A DNA stretch of 64,000 nucleotides, taken from NCBI GenBank assembly GCA_030386875.1, contig CM059568.1:30312120-30376119 (forward strand), given 5' to 3'. Positions 40,990 through 51,995 of the stretch are shown here, in pieces. The stretch is from Morinoia aosen. Lineage: Eukaryota; Arthropoda; Malacostraca; Amphipoda; Talitridae. The notes below the pieces were generated by a model. It was not told where the DNA came from and did not search any database. It saw nothing but the letters and a program-made list of their open reading frames with translations. A program made the translations under genes and the position numbers. Each line of letters begins with the position of its first letter. Within the stretch, counting starts at the first letter, position 1.

Positions 40990-43715
40990 ATTTTAGGTCC
41001 AGTGACCGAAAGTGAGATTTTTGCGTGAAAATGTTCCCCAACCGTTTCTAAATCGAGCAGTCCAAACCGGAATGTTGTGCGACTTCTCTAACCCCCAAAA
41101 AACCCCCGCTAAAACCTCCTCCCCGTCCCCCCACCGTACTCCGGATGCGTAGCAGCTCAAGCACCGCCTTCAGTACACGTAATGTAGCTCTGATTCGTCG
41201 CAGTTTTTTGTTCGCTCTATTTTGTCACGAGTCGTAGCTCTAATTCGTCGTTGCAAGCCAGTGTTTGTTCAGACTGTGTTGAGTGAGGTTGTGCATCTTC
41301 GCGCGTCCAAAATGGGTCGAAAATCTGCTGCTGCTAAGAGCCGCGCGAAAAACTTTCTAAAGCGGAAAGAACCGCCTCAAGAAGAACGTCTGAGTGGCTT
41401 GAATAAACGGAAAAGATTATCCGGTGTTGATAAAGAAGAATTCAACAATAATAATGGTGCTGCAACTCAAAGAAGTTGTTTGCCGGAGAGTGCGCTGCAG
41501 GCATTAGCTGCGCAGGTTCAGTGCTCGGCCTGCAGCAATTTTTCTGCCGGCTGCCGGCTCTCGAAACCTTCCACTTCCGCTTCTTCCGCGGACCCTCCTT
41601 TCACTATTGATTGTAACCAGTGCAACACCAGTGTGTATAATTATAAGCCGAATTGTGTTACCAGTGTAGACGGTAAAAAATCAGAATATTCAGCCGCGGA
41701 CATTTCCCTTGTTTATTTTGCTGAGACAAAAGGCCTTGGTTTCTTCGGATACCGTGCCGTGTGTATCTATCAATCTCTCGTGCCTTCTAGTTCTGGAAAA
41801 TACTATAGGCAGGTCCATTTCTTACAAAAACAAATGCAAGCTTTCTACAATGAAATGACCCAAAAAATTGTGAGTTCTGTAAAAAAATATGAGGGCGTCG
41901 ATGATGGTGACATAGCTGACATCGTCGTGAGCTTTGATGGGTCATGGATGACAAGGGGGCATGGATCGAACATTGGGGTGGGGTTTGTCATCCATGCCGA
42001 CACTGGCTTCATCGTTGATTTTGTAGTTCTGTCAAAATTTTGCGATGCCTGTAAAAAGAAAGAGAAGGCTCTGTCGAGTGAGGAATTTGAAGAGTGGAAG
42101 GCTCGACAGCACATGAGGTGTCAAAGAAATTTTGATGGGTCCACCTCGGGGGCAATGGAGAGCAAGGCTGCTGCTATCCTATGGGAGCGCTCGGAGGCGA
42201 GGGGGCTGAGATACACCCGTTTTATTGGAGACGGCGACTCATCCGCCTTCAAAGCCGTGTGCGCCTTGAACAACGGGAATGGCCCATATACCGTTCCCGT
42301 TGTCAAGGAGTGCATCAACCACGTTTCGAAGCGCCTCGGTACTCGCCTCCGAAACTTGAAAAAGGACCTGCGCCGGGACACCACCACCAAAACCGGCAAA
42401 ACTGTCAGGAGGTCTCTCCTTGCCGGGAAAAAGGGGCTGACGGATGTTCATATCGACAAGCTCACCAAATATTTCGGTATGAACATCCGTCAGCATGCTG
42501 CTTCTGGAACCATCGATTCCATGCGATGTGCTGTTCTTAGTGGTTTCAATCATGCAGCCAGTACTGACGAAAGACCCATGCACCACAATTGCCCCCTCGG
42601 CAAGGATTCTTGGTGTTTCTACCAGCGAGCGCTCGCCAATGACGAAACTCCTGGGCCCCACTCGCAGCACGACCTCTACCTTGCACATCTCGACTCGGAT
42701 CTTCGCAAAAAAGTGTTCGAAGTGTACCTTGACCTGACCTCAACTGCCTTGCTCTCCCGCTGTATGATGAACAAAACGCAAAACCCCAATGAGAGCCTTC
42801 ATTCGAAGCTGTGGCTGAAGTGCCCAAAAGTGAAAAGTGCAGGTTTATATAAAGTCACTTTTGCTGCACAGGATACGGTTCTGCATCATAATTTCGGTGC
42901 CGTGAAAGGGCCACTCCTTCATAAATTACAATTATTAACCAAAAACTCGTGTGAGATGTTGGGAAAATTAAACGATGTGACGGGGGAGCCGAAGAAAAAG
43001 GCCCTTCGAGTTCCTGCTCATGTTCAGGATCCTGCTGATTCTGACGATGCTCAGGATGCTTACGGGCCAGGAATGTTTTAAAAACGCTTTTGAGTGATAA
43101 TTTAGTTCGTAAGAGTAATGAAAAACAATGGAAACATCAGTGGAATAGTTTATAAAGTGAGTTGTAATATATTTAGTGTGTAGGAATAACAAAAACTATA
43201 GTATCCTGTGCAGCATAGTGACCGGAACTTTAAACCCGATTTTCTCGTAACGCACGTTTTCAACACTTCAAGTTCAATTTCTCCGGCTGTTTTCATCGCA
43301 TTGTGGTCATCTTTTGTGCATCACCGAGAGCAATGTAAGTACTATAATATGTAGCATTTTGTTTTTTGATAAACTTCAAAAATATTTTTTTAGGAATTTT
43401 TTTATGAAAATAATCGATAAATTTTTTTTAACATTTTTTCAAATTTTAGTTTGAAACTGAAACGAAAAACTATCCGCTACGTTTTGACCGCTGTTCATTG
43501 TGTATCACGAAGAAAAAAACCATTCGTCTCTATCTGCATTATTGGCTGAGAAATTAGCCGTGGAAAAAAATTTCGTATTGGGGGGGGGGTTTTGCTGCAA
43601 ATTTCGAAATTTTATAGGCTATGCCTGTTTATTCGAATGCTTCAAACGTGCTATGAATACCTCAATGCTTATTTAAAGCAGGAACTATTTTTTTTTATTT
43701 TTCTAAAATTGACCC
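40990..43715 (+). mobile_element. Mutator-like DNA transposon inside gypsy integrase
   Basis: The gypsy integrase stops after VGDEVW and resumes at QWTSSEVTSVVSKHVMCVDG near 43729, and the inserted segment carries one intact transposase gene. Possible ends are GGTGATTTTAG at about 40989 and, inverted, GGTCAATTTTAG ending near 43713. No identical target duplication was found at these points, so the boundaries are approximate. Direct repeats GTAGCTCTGATTCGTCG and GTAGCTCTAATTCGTCG (about 41182 and 41232) precede the gene. 43082-43700 is AT-rich and non-coding. Confidence 0.7.
41312..43081 (+). CDS. Mutator-like transposase, intact
   Basis: The 589-residue frame from the ATG at 41312 (context CCAAAATGG) has no stop or frameshift. 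The basic N-terminus (GRKSAAAKSRAKNFLKRK) is followed by cysteine clusters CSACSNFSAGC and CNQCN. The catalytic core has VVSFDGSWMTRGHGSNIGVG (Asp about 209), FIGDGDSSAFKAV (Asp about 307-309) and VVKECINHVSKRLG (Glu about 333), then CxxC at FCDACKKK and the C-terminal signature TQNPNESLHSKLW. This set matches the animal Mutator-like transposase domain family. It would cut and paste its own element. Upstream codons back to 41222 are open but lack an ATG. It is far better kept than the gypsy genes around it, so it arrived later. Confidence 0.88.
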   Translation: MGRKSAAAKSRAKNFLKRKEPPQEERLSGLNKRKRLSGVDKEEFNNNNGAATQRSCLPESALQALAAQVQCSACSNFSAGCRLSKPSTSASSADPPFTIDCNQCNTSVYNYKPNCVTSVDGKKSEYSAADISLVYFAETKGLGFFGYRAVCIYQSLVPSSSGKYYRQVHFLQKQMQAFYNEMTQKIVSSVKKYEGVDDGDIADIVVSFDGSWMTRGHGSNIGVGFVIHADTGFIVDFVVLSKFCDACKKKEKALSSEEFEEWKARQHMRCQRNFDGSTSGAMESKAAAILWERSEARGLRYTRFIGDGDSSAFKAVCALNNGNGPYTVPVVKECINHVSKRLGTRLRNLKKDLRRDTTTKTGKTVRRSLLAGKKGLTDVHIDKLTKYFGMNIRQHAASGTIDSMRCAVLSGFNHAASTDERPMHHNCPLGKDSWCFYQRALANDETPGPHSQHDLYLAHLDSDLRKKVFEVYLDLTSTALLSRCMMNKTQNPNESLHSKLWLKCPKVKSAGLYKVTFAAQDTVLHHNFGAVKGPLLHKLQLLTKNSCEMLGKLNDVTGEPKKKALRVPAHVQDPADSDDAQDAYGPGMF

Positions 43716-44151
43716 GTTGGACGTCAAGCAGTGGACGTCAAGTGAGGTCACCAGCGTCGTGTCTAAGCACGTAATGTGCGTAGACGGCATGCCTAGGCAT
43801 GTGCGTGACGTTAGGAAACGTCGATTTGGTGGTGAGTGGGACAGGGTTCCTGAGAACCATGGTGGTGTCCCTGGTGCCGCGGAGCCCGAAGCAATGGTCT
43901 TCGGTGGAGGGGGCGGCTGCGGCGCAACTCCCTTAGCGTTGCCAGAGGCAGTTTTAGTTGACGCCTCAAACAAGGCGCCCGTTGAGCCGGCGGCAGATCG
44001 CGAGTCGACTGGTGAGTCCCCGGAAGAAGAGGGCGACGAGCGAGACGCTGTTGGCAGCGATGCTGAGGAGCAGCGAGGGGAGCCCGAACCATTGAGGCGG
44101 TCACGCCGTGAGCGACGGCGTCCAACGTACCTGAATGAGTACGAGTGCTAG
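43716..44151 (+). pseudogene. Gypsy integrase C-terminus
   Basis: The frame resumes with QWTSSEVTSVVSKH and VDGMPRHVRDVRKRRFG, the C-terminal chromatin/DNA-binding part of gypsy integrases, followed by a Gly/Glu-rich linker and the basic end RRSRRERRRPTYLNEYEC. It is open to its stop at 44151. No initiator is expected, since it is the 3' part of pol. Confidence 0.8.
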
Positions 44152-44195
44152 GTACCAAGCACTGCGAGTTTCGTGAGAAAATGATGGAGATGTGG

Positions 44196-44640
44196 TGTTG
44201 AAGTGTTTGCCGCCACAAGAGGGCGCTGTAACGATGTGCGCTCCGCCACCGAGAGACGGAGATCTTACCGCCGCTGCCGGATGGCTGCGGCGGGCCGGCT
44301 TCAGTATGCATCAGACAGCGATATCGTGCAGACGTGGTGTGCTTTTTCTGGTTTCAAGTTACGCCTCTGCCTATTATCGTGAGTCTGACATTCGGGTTGT
44401 CTAGTTCGGCGGTAAAACTAGAAAAGTTGCAGTAGGGAAGCTGCGCAGTTGTTCCTGGGTGAGAGCAGCTGGTAGGAGTGATCATCTTGCTCCGTGGTAG
44501 AGGTGACGGTTCACCTCTGTACAGTCGAACCTGGTGGCGGCTCGGCCGGCACCGAGTGAGAACGACTGAGTGGAAGGTAAGTCCGAGTGCTGGTAGGCGC
44601 TACCGTCACACTCGCGACTTTATTTTCCGGCTAAAGCCCA
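44196..44640 (+). repeat. Gypsy 3' LTR (inferred)
   Basis: A purine-rich tract GAAAATGATGGAGATGTGG (44177-44195) directly precedes a segment that starts TGTTGAAG and ends AAAGCCCA, 445 bp, fitting polypurine tract plus TG...CA LTR. LINE-C2 sequence begins right after it at 44641. I could not match it convincingly to a 5' LTR, so the call rests on its ends and position. Confidence 0.55.
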
Positions 44641-47600
44641 CAGTAAAGAAATGAGCATAAGTGATGAAGCAAGTGTTCAGTCTAAGTCGAGTATATGAGA
44701 CTTGTAAGTGTCTGGGCAGGCAGGATGGCACAGATTTATTTAGGGAGTGGTTAATGCAGGTAACATTGTGAGGAAGTCCGCGCCAAGCCACCTGCCACAC
44801 CTGGCGGTAGTGTGCTTTGAGTTTATTGCGAATCTCAGTTCCACTGGGAGGCAGCTTAGCGACTAAAGTCAGAATCAAGGATTCCCTTGCTAATTGATCG
44901 GCGAGCTCATTGCCCCGGATACCCCCGTGAACAGGAATCCACTCAACGTAGACCTGGTCAGGTTACATAGAGGCTATCTCCTCGAGAATCCATGGGATTA
45001 GGTAGTAATTTGGTGGCGAATGGGATAGGAGAGCGTAGATTGAGCTGATGGAGTCGGAAAAAATAACGTGTCTTTCTTCTGACTTGGAGATAAACTTAAT
45101 TGCAGAGTAGACGGCATAAAGTTTGGCGGTAAAGATAGAAGAGTGATCGAGAAGTTTCGATTTGAGGTTGAAGGTTTCTGAGTAGATACTGCAGCCTGCA
45201 GAGTTGTCTTGTACAGAGCCACCAGTGAAGATAAGGATGCGGTTTGGGTAGTTGTGCTCTATCAGATCGCTGAATGCCTGGTTCCACTGTTCATTGGATA
45301 AAGAGTTCTTATTTTGGAAGGCTAGGGATTTATGCACTGGGATAGTTGGGCGGATATATCTGCAAGACATGGGTATGACTTGTATGTTAGAAAATTCCAT
45401 GCTTAGTGACTCGAATTTTTTTATGGCTCTGCCAGGGAACGGTAGTGGGCGTAAAATGACATTATAAAACAGGAGCGGGTAGTAGTTTAGAAGGAGTATG
45501 CGAGTTGGGTGCCTGGGGATGAAAAGAATGCGCGAGCAGTATCCAGAGAGTAATTGCCGCCATCGTACATGGAGAGGAGTTAGATCTGCCTCAACTTCGA
45601 GTTTTATTGTCGGAGTACAGCGCAGAGCCCCTAACATCACCCTAGCCGCGGCGTACTGCACTCGATCGAGGCGTGCCAAGTGTGATGGCGCAGCAGCGGA
45701 GAAAAGAAAAGAGCCATAATCAAGTTTGGAGCGGATCAGTGTGTTGTCAAGTTGGCGGAGAGTGAAAAAATCAGCGCCCCACCTTCTGGCTGCAATGGTG
45801 GAGAGAAGGCGGAGATCGCTTAGGGTTCGCGAGACGAGACTAGAAATATGCTCGGCTCCCGTGAGGTGGGAGTCGAGGTTCATTCCGAGAAATTTTACTG
45901 TTTTCACATACGAGAGAGTAGTATTATTCAACAAGAGTTAGGGTATAGAGTTAGGACGGTTCAGAGTGAAGACGATGGCTGTCGTTTTGGTAGGGATAGA
46001 AAGTCACCACTTGTTGCTCCACTCTTCGATCTTATGCAGAGCCTGCAGCATTAGGGCAACTGCGTTTGGTAGCGAATGGCTGGTCACCCACATAGCGCGA
46101 TCATCTGCAAACAGCGAGTGCTCCATGCCTCGGGGAATATTTCGGAAAAGGTCATTTGTGAGCATTAGAAAAAGTGTTGGGTTGATCACAGATCCCTGCG
46201 GGATACCAGCGTACAGCAGGTGGGACGAGGATAGCCTATCTCCTATGCGGACTCTTAAAGTTCTCAGTTTCAGGAAGTCGGCTATAAAACAAGCTATGTT
46301 GCCATCGAGGCCCATTGTATAAAGCTTCAGATGGATGTCATGATGCCACACAGAATCAAAGGCTTTGGATATATCGAGAAAGACTGCCACACAAAAGCTC
46401 CCACAGAAGAAGGACTCGCGAATTGAAGTCTCTAGCCTTACCAGTGCATCTGCAGTGCCGTGCCCGGCTCTGAAGCCACTCAGGCACGGGTCGTAAAAAA
46501 ATGTTCTTTCGAGGAGTGCTTGCAGGCGCCAGTTGATCATTTTTTCCATCACTTTGCACAGAGAGTTTGTGAGGGCAATAGGGCGATAAGATGTGGCCAA
46601 GGTTGCTGCTTTGCCAGGTTTGAGGATCGGTATGATTATTGACTTTCTCCATTGGCGAGGGAAACCGGTGTGGTAGAGGTAGTTGTAGAAATTAAGCAGA
46701 CCCTGTGTTTGGCGGTCACTGAGATGCTGTAGAAATGAGAAAGGGATTCTGTCTGCGCCGGGAGCCTTGGATGTGGAGGTTGAAATTGCTCGTCTTAGTT
46801 CGTGTGTTTCAAAGCCTGAGTTCGAAAAAGTGGGGAGTGAGGCTGCAACTGTGTTTTTGCGTTGCTTTGTCTGGCAAAGTGAGTAGCTAGCTCGTTTGAG
46901 ACTGCGTTAGGGTCAGCTGTGATGGAGTTATTTATTTGAAGCAAGATTGATTTCATTGGAGCTTTGTTGGACAAGGGGCGAATCTTCCGCCATACAGTGG
47001 TGCTGTTTGCGCGCTTGTTCATCGTAGACAGGACAGTGCTCCAGCTATTTTTACGCACTTCGAGGACTGTGGATCGAAAAACAGCTCTGGCACGTTTGAA
47101 TGCGATCCAGAGTAACATGTTTTCTAGGTGGTTTTTGTATCTTGACACTGCTCTGTTTTTGGCTCGGCGTGCTGCAGCGCATTCCGGAGTCCACCAATTG
47201 GCTGAAGGGTGTTTGGTTCTGGTTGTTGTCGGGACATGTTCCAGAGCAGACTTCATTATGGCTGCCGTGATAGCACCGCAAGCCTGTGTTGGCGAGAGCA
47301 ATTTAGTGGGGAAAGTAAGAGTCAATCAGTAAGCTGCTCAGTTGGCTCTCCTTAGCTGCCATCTCGGAAGTTCTGTTTGGGGAGCTGGGAGGGCAGTTAT
47401 TATTATGGGTATGGGGTCACTCGTACTGGGGCTGCTATGCGGTTGCCATGTCAGTAGAGGCGCCACCTCTTGGATAGCGATGGACAGGTCAATGTCGGTA
47501 TATTTGCCAGATGAGCTTAGGTATGTTGGTTCACTGTTATTCAAGAAACATAGGTTGTTGTCGGTTAGCCATTGATCAATGAAGTCTCCCCTAGAGTCAG

Positions 47601-48136
47601 CCTGTGGAGATCCCCATGATGGATGGTGGGCGTTTGCGTCAACACATAAGAAATGGGCGGGGCAACAATTGCAGTAGTAGGGGGAAGTTCAGCTTGTAGG
47701 ACAGTAAGAGGAAGTGAGGGAGGGAGGTAGAGTGAACAAACAGTGATAGTAAAGTTAGAAATAAAAACTCCTGCGGCACATGCCTCCAGGGATGTGGTCA
47801 TGGTGAGGATAGTGGGCGCTGCTTGTTTTTGACGAGAACCATCACACCACCGCCTCCTCCGCACACCCGCTCACAGCGAGCTGCAGGCTGTGAGTGTCCA
47901 CTAAAAGAGAAGCAAGAGCCAGGAGCGAAGTGGGTCTCTTGAAGGCATATGATGTCTGGGTACTGCTCTGAGATTAGTTTCGTGAGGTGCGGCACTCTTG
48001 CAAAGAATGGCCTGACGTTCCATTGCATAAAGGTCAGGTTTAGCATCTTTGCAATAGAGATGAGTGGCCCAGTTGAGCTATGGATTCGTTTACGATTGAG
48101 TCCGCTTTCAGTAGTTGACCTATCTGCGTGAAGCAT
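44641..48136 (-). pseudogene. LINE-C2 ORF2: endonuclease, reverse transcriptase, RNase H
   Basis: The endonuclease starts with LTFMQWNVRPFFARV and CLQETHFAP (48060-47940); a frameshift near 47830 leads to CSLYLPP and, near 47640, the DxNxH region. A linker with WWTPECAAARRAKN lies at 47325-46795. The reverse transcriptase at 46600-46004 has SYRPIALTNSLCKVME, SGFRAGHGTADALV, VFLDISKAFDSVWH, AGIPQGSVINPTLF and SLFADDRAMWV with both Asp residues. At 45934-44963 the thumb is followed by RNase H, where TGGS stands in place of the usual TDGS; after a TAA at 44965-44963 the frame goes on with VEWIPVHGGIRGNELADQL. The end is lost at 44641. Confidence 0.82.
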
Positions 48137-48169
48137 TCTCGTTTTTCGCTAATTTGTGAGGAGAGGAAA

Positions 48170-50031
48170 AGAAGTATGATGATTGGCAGAAGTTGGATGA
48201 TGAGTTGGTTGATTGAAGGCGTGTAGCCTGGATGAGACTGGGGGGGGGGGGTGCGTGTTGAGCGGGGACGAGTGAGGCTGTGACGAGTGAGGCTGTGACG
48301 AGTGAGGCTGTGACGAGTGAGGCTGGGATGAGTGGAGCTGGGATGAGGGAGCTGGGATGAGGGAGCTGGGATGAGTGAAGCCGGGGTGAGCGTGGTTGGG
48401 ATGATTGGGGCTGAGATGAGTGTAGTTGGGATGGGAGCAAATGGGATGGGAAAGGCAGGGAGGAGTCAGGTGGGGATGAGTGAGCTTCGTATGGATGGGG
48501 GTTGGGATGAGCGGAGCTGGGATGAGGGATACTGAGTATTTGCGTTGGATTGAGAAACGAGTGGCTGAGCATGGGCTGAAAAATTAGTGGCATGGAGGTT
48601 AGGTAAAAGTAAGGGCTGGCTTGAGTTGATATTTACCTCGGATGTGCGAGGAGAGCGGGTGTTTGGGCGGCTTTGTTGCTCTTGAGTTATCCAAGGAGAG
48701 TTGGTGGATTCTCTTATGTTGTACGAGGAGGCCGTTGTAGTGTTGAAGCAATTTCCAGGGGTAGGGGGAAGATCATCATTACATTGTATGAGCTGAGTGA
48801 GTGTGGGAAATGCTTGGATGGAATTTATTTCTAGAGGGGAGGTAAGTTGATTTGAAGCATTTTTTGAACGCATTGTACTTCTGATATTTTCGTTTCCTTC
48901 GTCTCTTGCCCTCGCTCTGGCTTCTGCGAAGCTTAGGCCTTCATCAGTAGTGAGTTTGCATGCTCTTCTTTCAGTTTCATATACTGAGCATGATCGAGAG
49001 ACGACTGAGTGGTTACCTTTGCAGTTTGCGCATACGGGGGGGGGGGGGGGGTCGTTTGGTGATGGGCATTCTCCATAGGTATGACCTCGTTTACTGCAAT
49101 GGCTGCAGCTTGGATCCATTGTGAGCATCTCGCTTTGGAGTGCTCATAACGGCAGCATTGTCCACAGCGGAGGGGGCTGGGGTAGTACTTGTCGATTGCG
49201 TAGTCATATCCTATTCGGAGTTTGTCCGGAGGAGTTGGGCTTAGGAACGTTAGTACGTACAGGGGGAGTGCGGCCCTCTTGGAATCTGCAAAGAGCTTTC
49301 GGATTCCGACAACTTTGTTTTCTTCAAGTATAGTCAGGAGGAATGATAGGGATTCTTGTTGCAGTTCTGGGGCAAAGAGTTTGCCGTATGAGAAGTGAGT
49401 TGAACATGCTATAGTGGTGGAGATTGGAGTTGTAGAGCCGTTTATCGTGATGGTGGTGGCTTCAAAGACCGTGTGGACTTAGGTTAGGGTTTCAGTTGTA
49501 ATTAGTAGCGCTCCCGTTTTTTGATGAGTCACTTTTTCTACTGAGCCACATAGTTTATCGATGGATTTAGCCATATGAAAAGGATTTATTTTGGCAAGGC
49601 AGATTTTGGGATCAATGCTTGTTATTAACACATTTCGAGTTGAGCTTGGGATTTTATCTGAATTTTCTTCGGCGTTCAAGTTCAGTCGAGCACTTTTGAG
49701 GCTTTTGGCGGTAATCTTGACTGATACCGGGGTTGGGTTTGGTTGCCCCGAGGTGAAGCTTTCGCTTGAGTCTGACAGTATACAGCTCATAACTGAACGG
49801 TCAGCAACAGTTCGTTTTTTGAAGACACTGATGTTGGAGTAGGAGAAGTAGATTGTCGCTTACGAGAATGACTCTTGGTCTTCTTTGTATCTTTTGCGAG
49901 GTAAGGTTTCGTTCTTTTTTAGGTTTCTCTTGTACTCTTGCATTGGTACCGCCTTTGCGGTTACCACCTGGGCCAGGGCCCATGATATCCCCGGCTTCTC
50001 TTCCAGGTACGAAAGTACTGGTGCTTAACAT
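48170..50031 (-). pseudogene. LINE-C2 ORF1 (gag-like, three zinc knuckles)
   Basis: The N-terminus begins at 50031 (MLSTSTFVPGREAGD) and, after a frameshift near 49880, goes on to KINPFHMAKSIDKLCG. Zinc knuckles CGQCCRYEHSKARC, CSHCSKRGHTYGEC and CANCKGNHSVVSRSC (49190-49000) fit an I-type ORF1 protein. The C-terminus is rich in Ser, Gln and Pro because of the minisatellite at 48250-48545. A TAG interrupts the frame near 49480 and a poly-G run lies at 49037-49050. Confidence 0.78.
48250..48545 (-). repeat. 15-bp minisatellite within LINE-C2 ORF1
   Basis: Units of about 15 bp such as GACGAGTGAGGCTGT and GAGCTGGGATGAGG repeat through this stretch, most regular at 48266-48380. On the coding (minus) strand they give Ser-Leu-Val-Thr-Ala and Ser-Ser-Gln-Leu-type repeats. 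It lies near the C-terminus of ORF1. Confidence 0.75.
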
Positions 50032-50284
50032 GACCGGTTTTTAAAATAGATCACTCACAAATAACACACTGAGCAAACGCACTTTTTGGGCAACACAGTT
50101 GAATCGTATCACAACACCACGACGTGTTTACACTTCACGACCGATGGAGTAAATCCTTTCAGCCACTGCAGCATTGCTATTTTTTTCTTTGACTTTGAAA
50201 TCAGTAAAACGTGGTAAAGGGAACAGTGAAATTTCGAGTGTATGCCTTGAAATGAAGCCTGTACCTGGAAGCCTGTGCTTGGGA

Positions 50285-51995
50285 ATGGCATGTAATGGGG
50301 GAAGTAGTGTTAGGGTTGGAGGTTCAGGTGGGAAGAAGGAGTTGATTCAGTGTAAGACCTGTTCAGATTAGGTGGATATGGATGCGTGCAAGGGCTGCAG
50401 AAGAATGAGTAAGAGAGAGTTGAGGAAGTATATGTTTGCATGCTGGAAATGCTTGATTGATGGGAGAAAGAAACTGAAAGAAGAAGTTGAGAGGTTGACA
50501 GTTCTGATGGCTGCTTTGGAGGGTGATTTAAAGGATGAAAGGTGTCGAAATTCCAATCATAGCTCTTCCGTGTGAGGCAATAAGCTGGCTGTTTCCAATA
50601 TTAAGCTCCTGTGAGTAAAGAGCCTCTGCCAACTAATTTCCGTGGCTCATTCTAACAACTGAAATAATGCAGTTATTGGGAGAATGAATGAAAATACAGT
50701 AAAAATAAACAGAGCTATAGTATTGGAAATCTTCACGTCCACGGTCGATCGAGCCTTAAAGTAAAATACTAATTACTGCTAGAACGATTCCCGAAACCGA
50801 AACCAATTGTTCGGATACGGGAGAGACGAGATTGGGACAAGTATTGCCGCACCATGTCACAGAACATCTACATAAATATGGTCTGTTTATGGTCAGTGAC
50901 CACGTCCATGGAGCTAGGATATATGGAGGGAGCATAGCCGTCTGTGAAGAGAACCAGTTTTTGAGATTTCTCCTCTGTCTGTGGTAACCAATAGCCGTCT
51001 CACAAGTGTGACGTCAGCACGGAAGCCAGTTACCTCCTGACCACGTTGGGATGCGCACACGCTCGCTGAATGCTCTTCCAGCTGTTGAGTTAATCTCTAA
51101 TCATTAATTTGGGGTTCTAAGACTCCGAAAGATAATAAATTGGTTTCCTCACTTGAGGGCACTTAATAATATCAAAATTTCTAGCAAAGGTACATTTAGA
51201 GTTTAAAACTATGAAGATTACAGGCCCTTGATTATAACAAATTGGAGCGACTTGCAAGCACACCTCACCCTATGACTTGTGGTGTGGTACTAATCTTGCT
51301 TCGGAAAATGGGAGGGGAGTGGTAGAGGAGGTGGGAGGGGCCAACTTCAGCCAAGCGTCTGTGGTTGGCTCAGAATTGTGACGTGCCGGGCATTCACACT
51401 GTCCGAGTCTTTCAACTTTTGCAGCCAAATTGAGCCCGATCGGAGTGAGCTATGCTCCCTCCATATATCCCAGCTCCATGACCACGTCAGTCTACTATCA
51501 TCCTCGGTCAGGGCTGTACGTCTCTACTCGACGTGCTTGGCCCTACCGAACTATGTCCTCGCGCTATCACCGCCCGGCTACTGGAACATCTTTGTTATGA
51601 GAACTTGTTTCGAATAACACTAACCCCAGGTTAGCATCTCTTGCTAAATACCGGCTCTGTTTGTATAACGTAACTCTCCAACCTTGACCCTCTAAAAAGT
51701 CAGGGCAAATGTACCAGCTACTATAACTGCTTAGGCATCTGTTTATTCGGTACAAAGGAAGCTGAAAGAAGGGAAGAATGAGAATGATGCAAGAAGTGCA
51801 AGTGCAAGGAATGATGAAGTAAATGATAGCGATGTGACGGCTGAAAAGAGAGAGATGAATTACAATGGTGAAAGAAGTTAAAGCGAAAAGAGAGTAAATA
51901 AGCGACTTGTTGACACGCCAGTTGAGGTGCATGCACCTCTAGTGGAAGTGGATGAAAGGAAAATTAATGGAATGAATGTGTACGTAAGCAACTGA
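50285..51995 (+). pseudogene. LINE-A ORF1 N-terminal fragment, split by a solo LTR
   Basis: On the plus strand an ATG at 50285 opens MACNGGSSVRVGGSGG, then the PHD-like cysteines (IQCKTCSD, CKGCRRMSKREL, FACWKCL) and KLKEEVERLTVL, matching LINE-A ORF1 at 36172. A TAG at codon 29 replaces the Trp codon of the other copy. The frame is broken at 50542 by an inserted LTR and resumes at 51755 (RKLKEGKNEND ... VEVHAPLVEVDERK), fading out near 51995. The esterase domain and ORF2 are absent. This is an unusual LINE fragment because it keeps the 5' end and lacks the 3' end. Confidence 0.8.
50543..51754. mobile_element. Probable solo LTR (1212 bp)
   Basis: The insertion starts TGTCGAAA and ends GGTACA, the TG...CA ends of an LTR, and is flanked by AAGG on both sides (50539-50542 and 51755-51758). 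It splits an otherwise continuous LINE-A ORF1 fragment, so the boundaries are secure to a few bases. It contains no protein frame. Inside it an inverted repeat of nearly 40 bp is present at about 50900-50940 and 51446-51488 (GGATATATGGAGGGAGCATA and complement). It does not match the gypsy or BEL LTRs in this window. Confidence 0.65.

Larger units (their letters stand above)
36601..44640 (+). mobile_element. Old Ty3/gypsy LTR retrotransposon with Mutator insertion
   Basis: On the plus strand the order is leader, gag with two CCHC knuckles, aspartic protease, reverse transcriptase, RNase H, integrase and a 3' LTR, which is the Ty3/gypsy order. Frameshifts occur near 37900, 39700, 40430 and 40745 and a TGA at 38856, so it is dead. 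A Mutator-type transposon sits in the 3' part of the integrase. No 5' LTR clearly matching the 3' LTR was found; a TATAAAAGG box near 36653 may belong to its remnant. Confidence 0.75.
44641..50150 (-). mobile_element. LINE-C2: I-type LINE, 3' end cut by gypsy LTR
   Basis: A minus-strand LINE related to LINE-C, with ORF1 (50031 to about 48170) and ORF2 (about 48136 to 44641). The C-terminal end of ORF2 and the 3' UTR are missing where the gypsy LTR begins. The 5' UTR is probably 50032-50150. Stops and frameshifts are scattered through both genes. Confidence 0.82.

Noticed and set aside
40950-43720. Target duplication CCGTTGG (40968-40976 and 43713-43719) for the Mutator element
   Set aside because: Using it would place the conserved gypsy motif GDEVW inside the transposon, which contradicts the gypsy reading frame.
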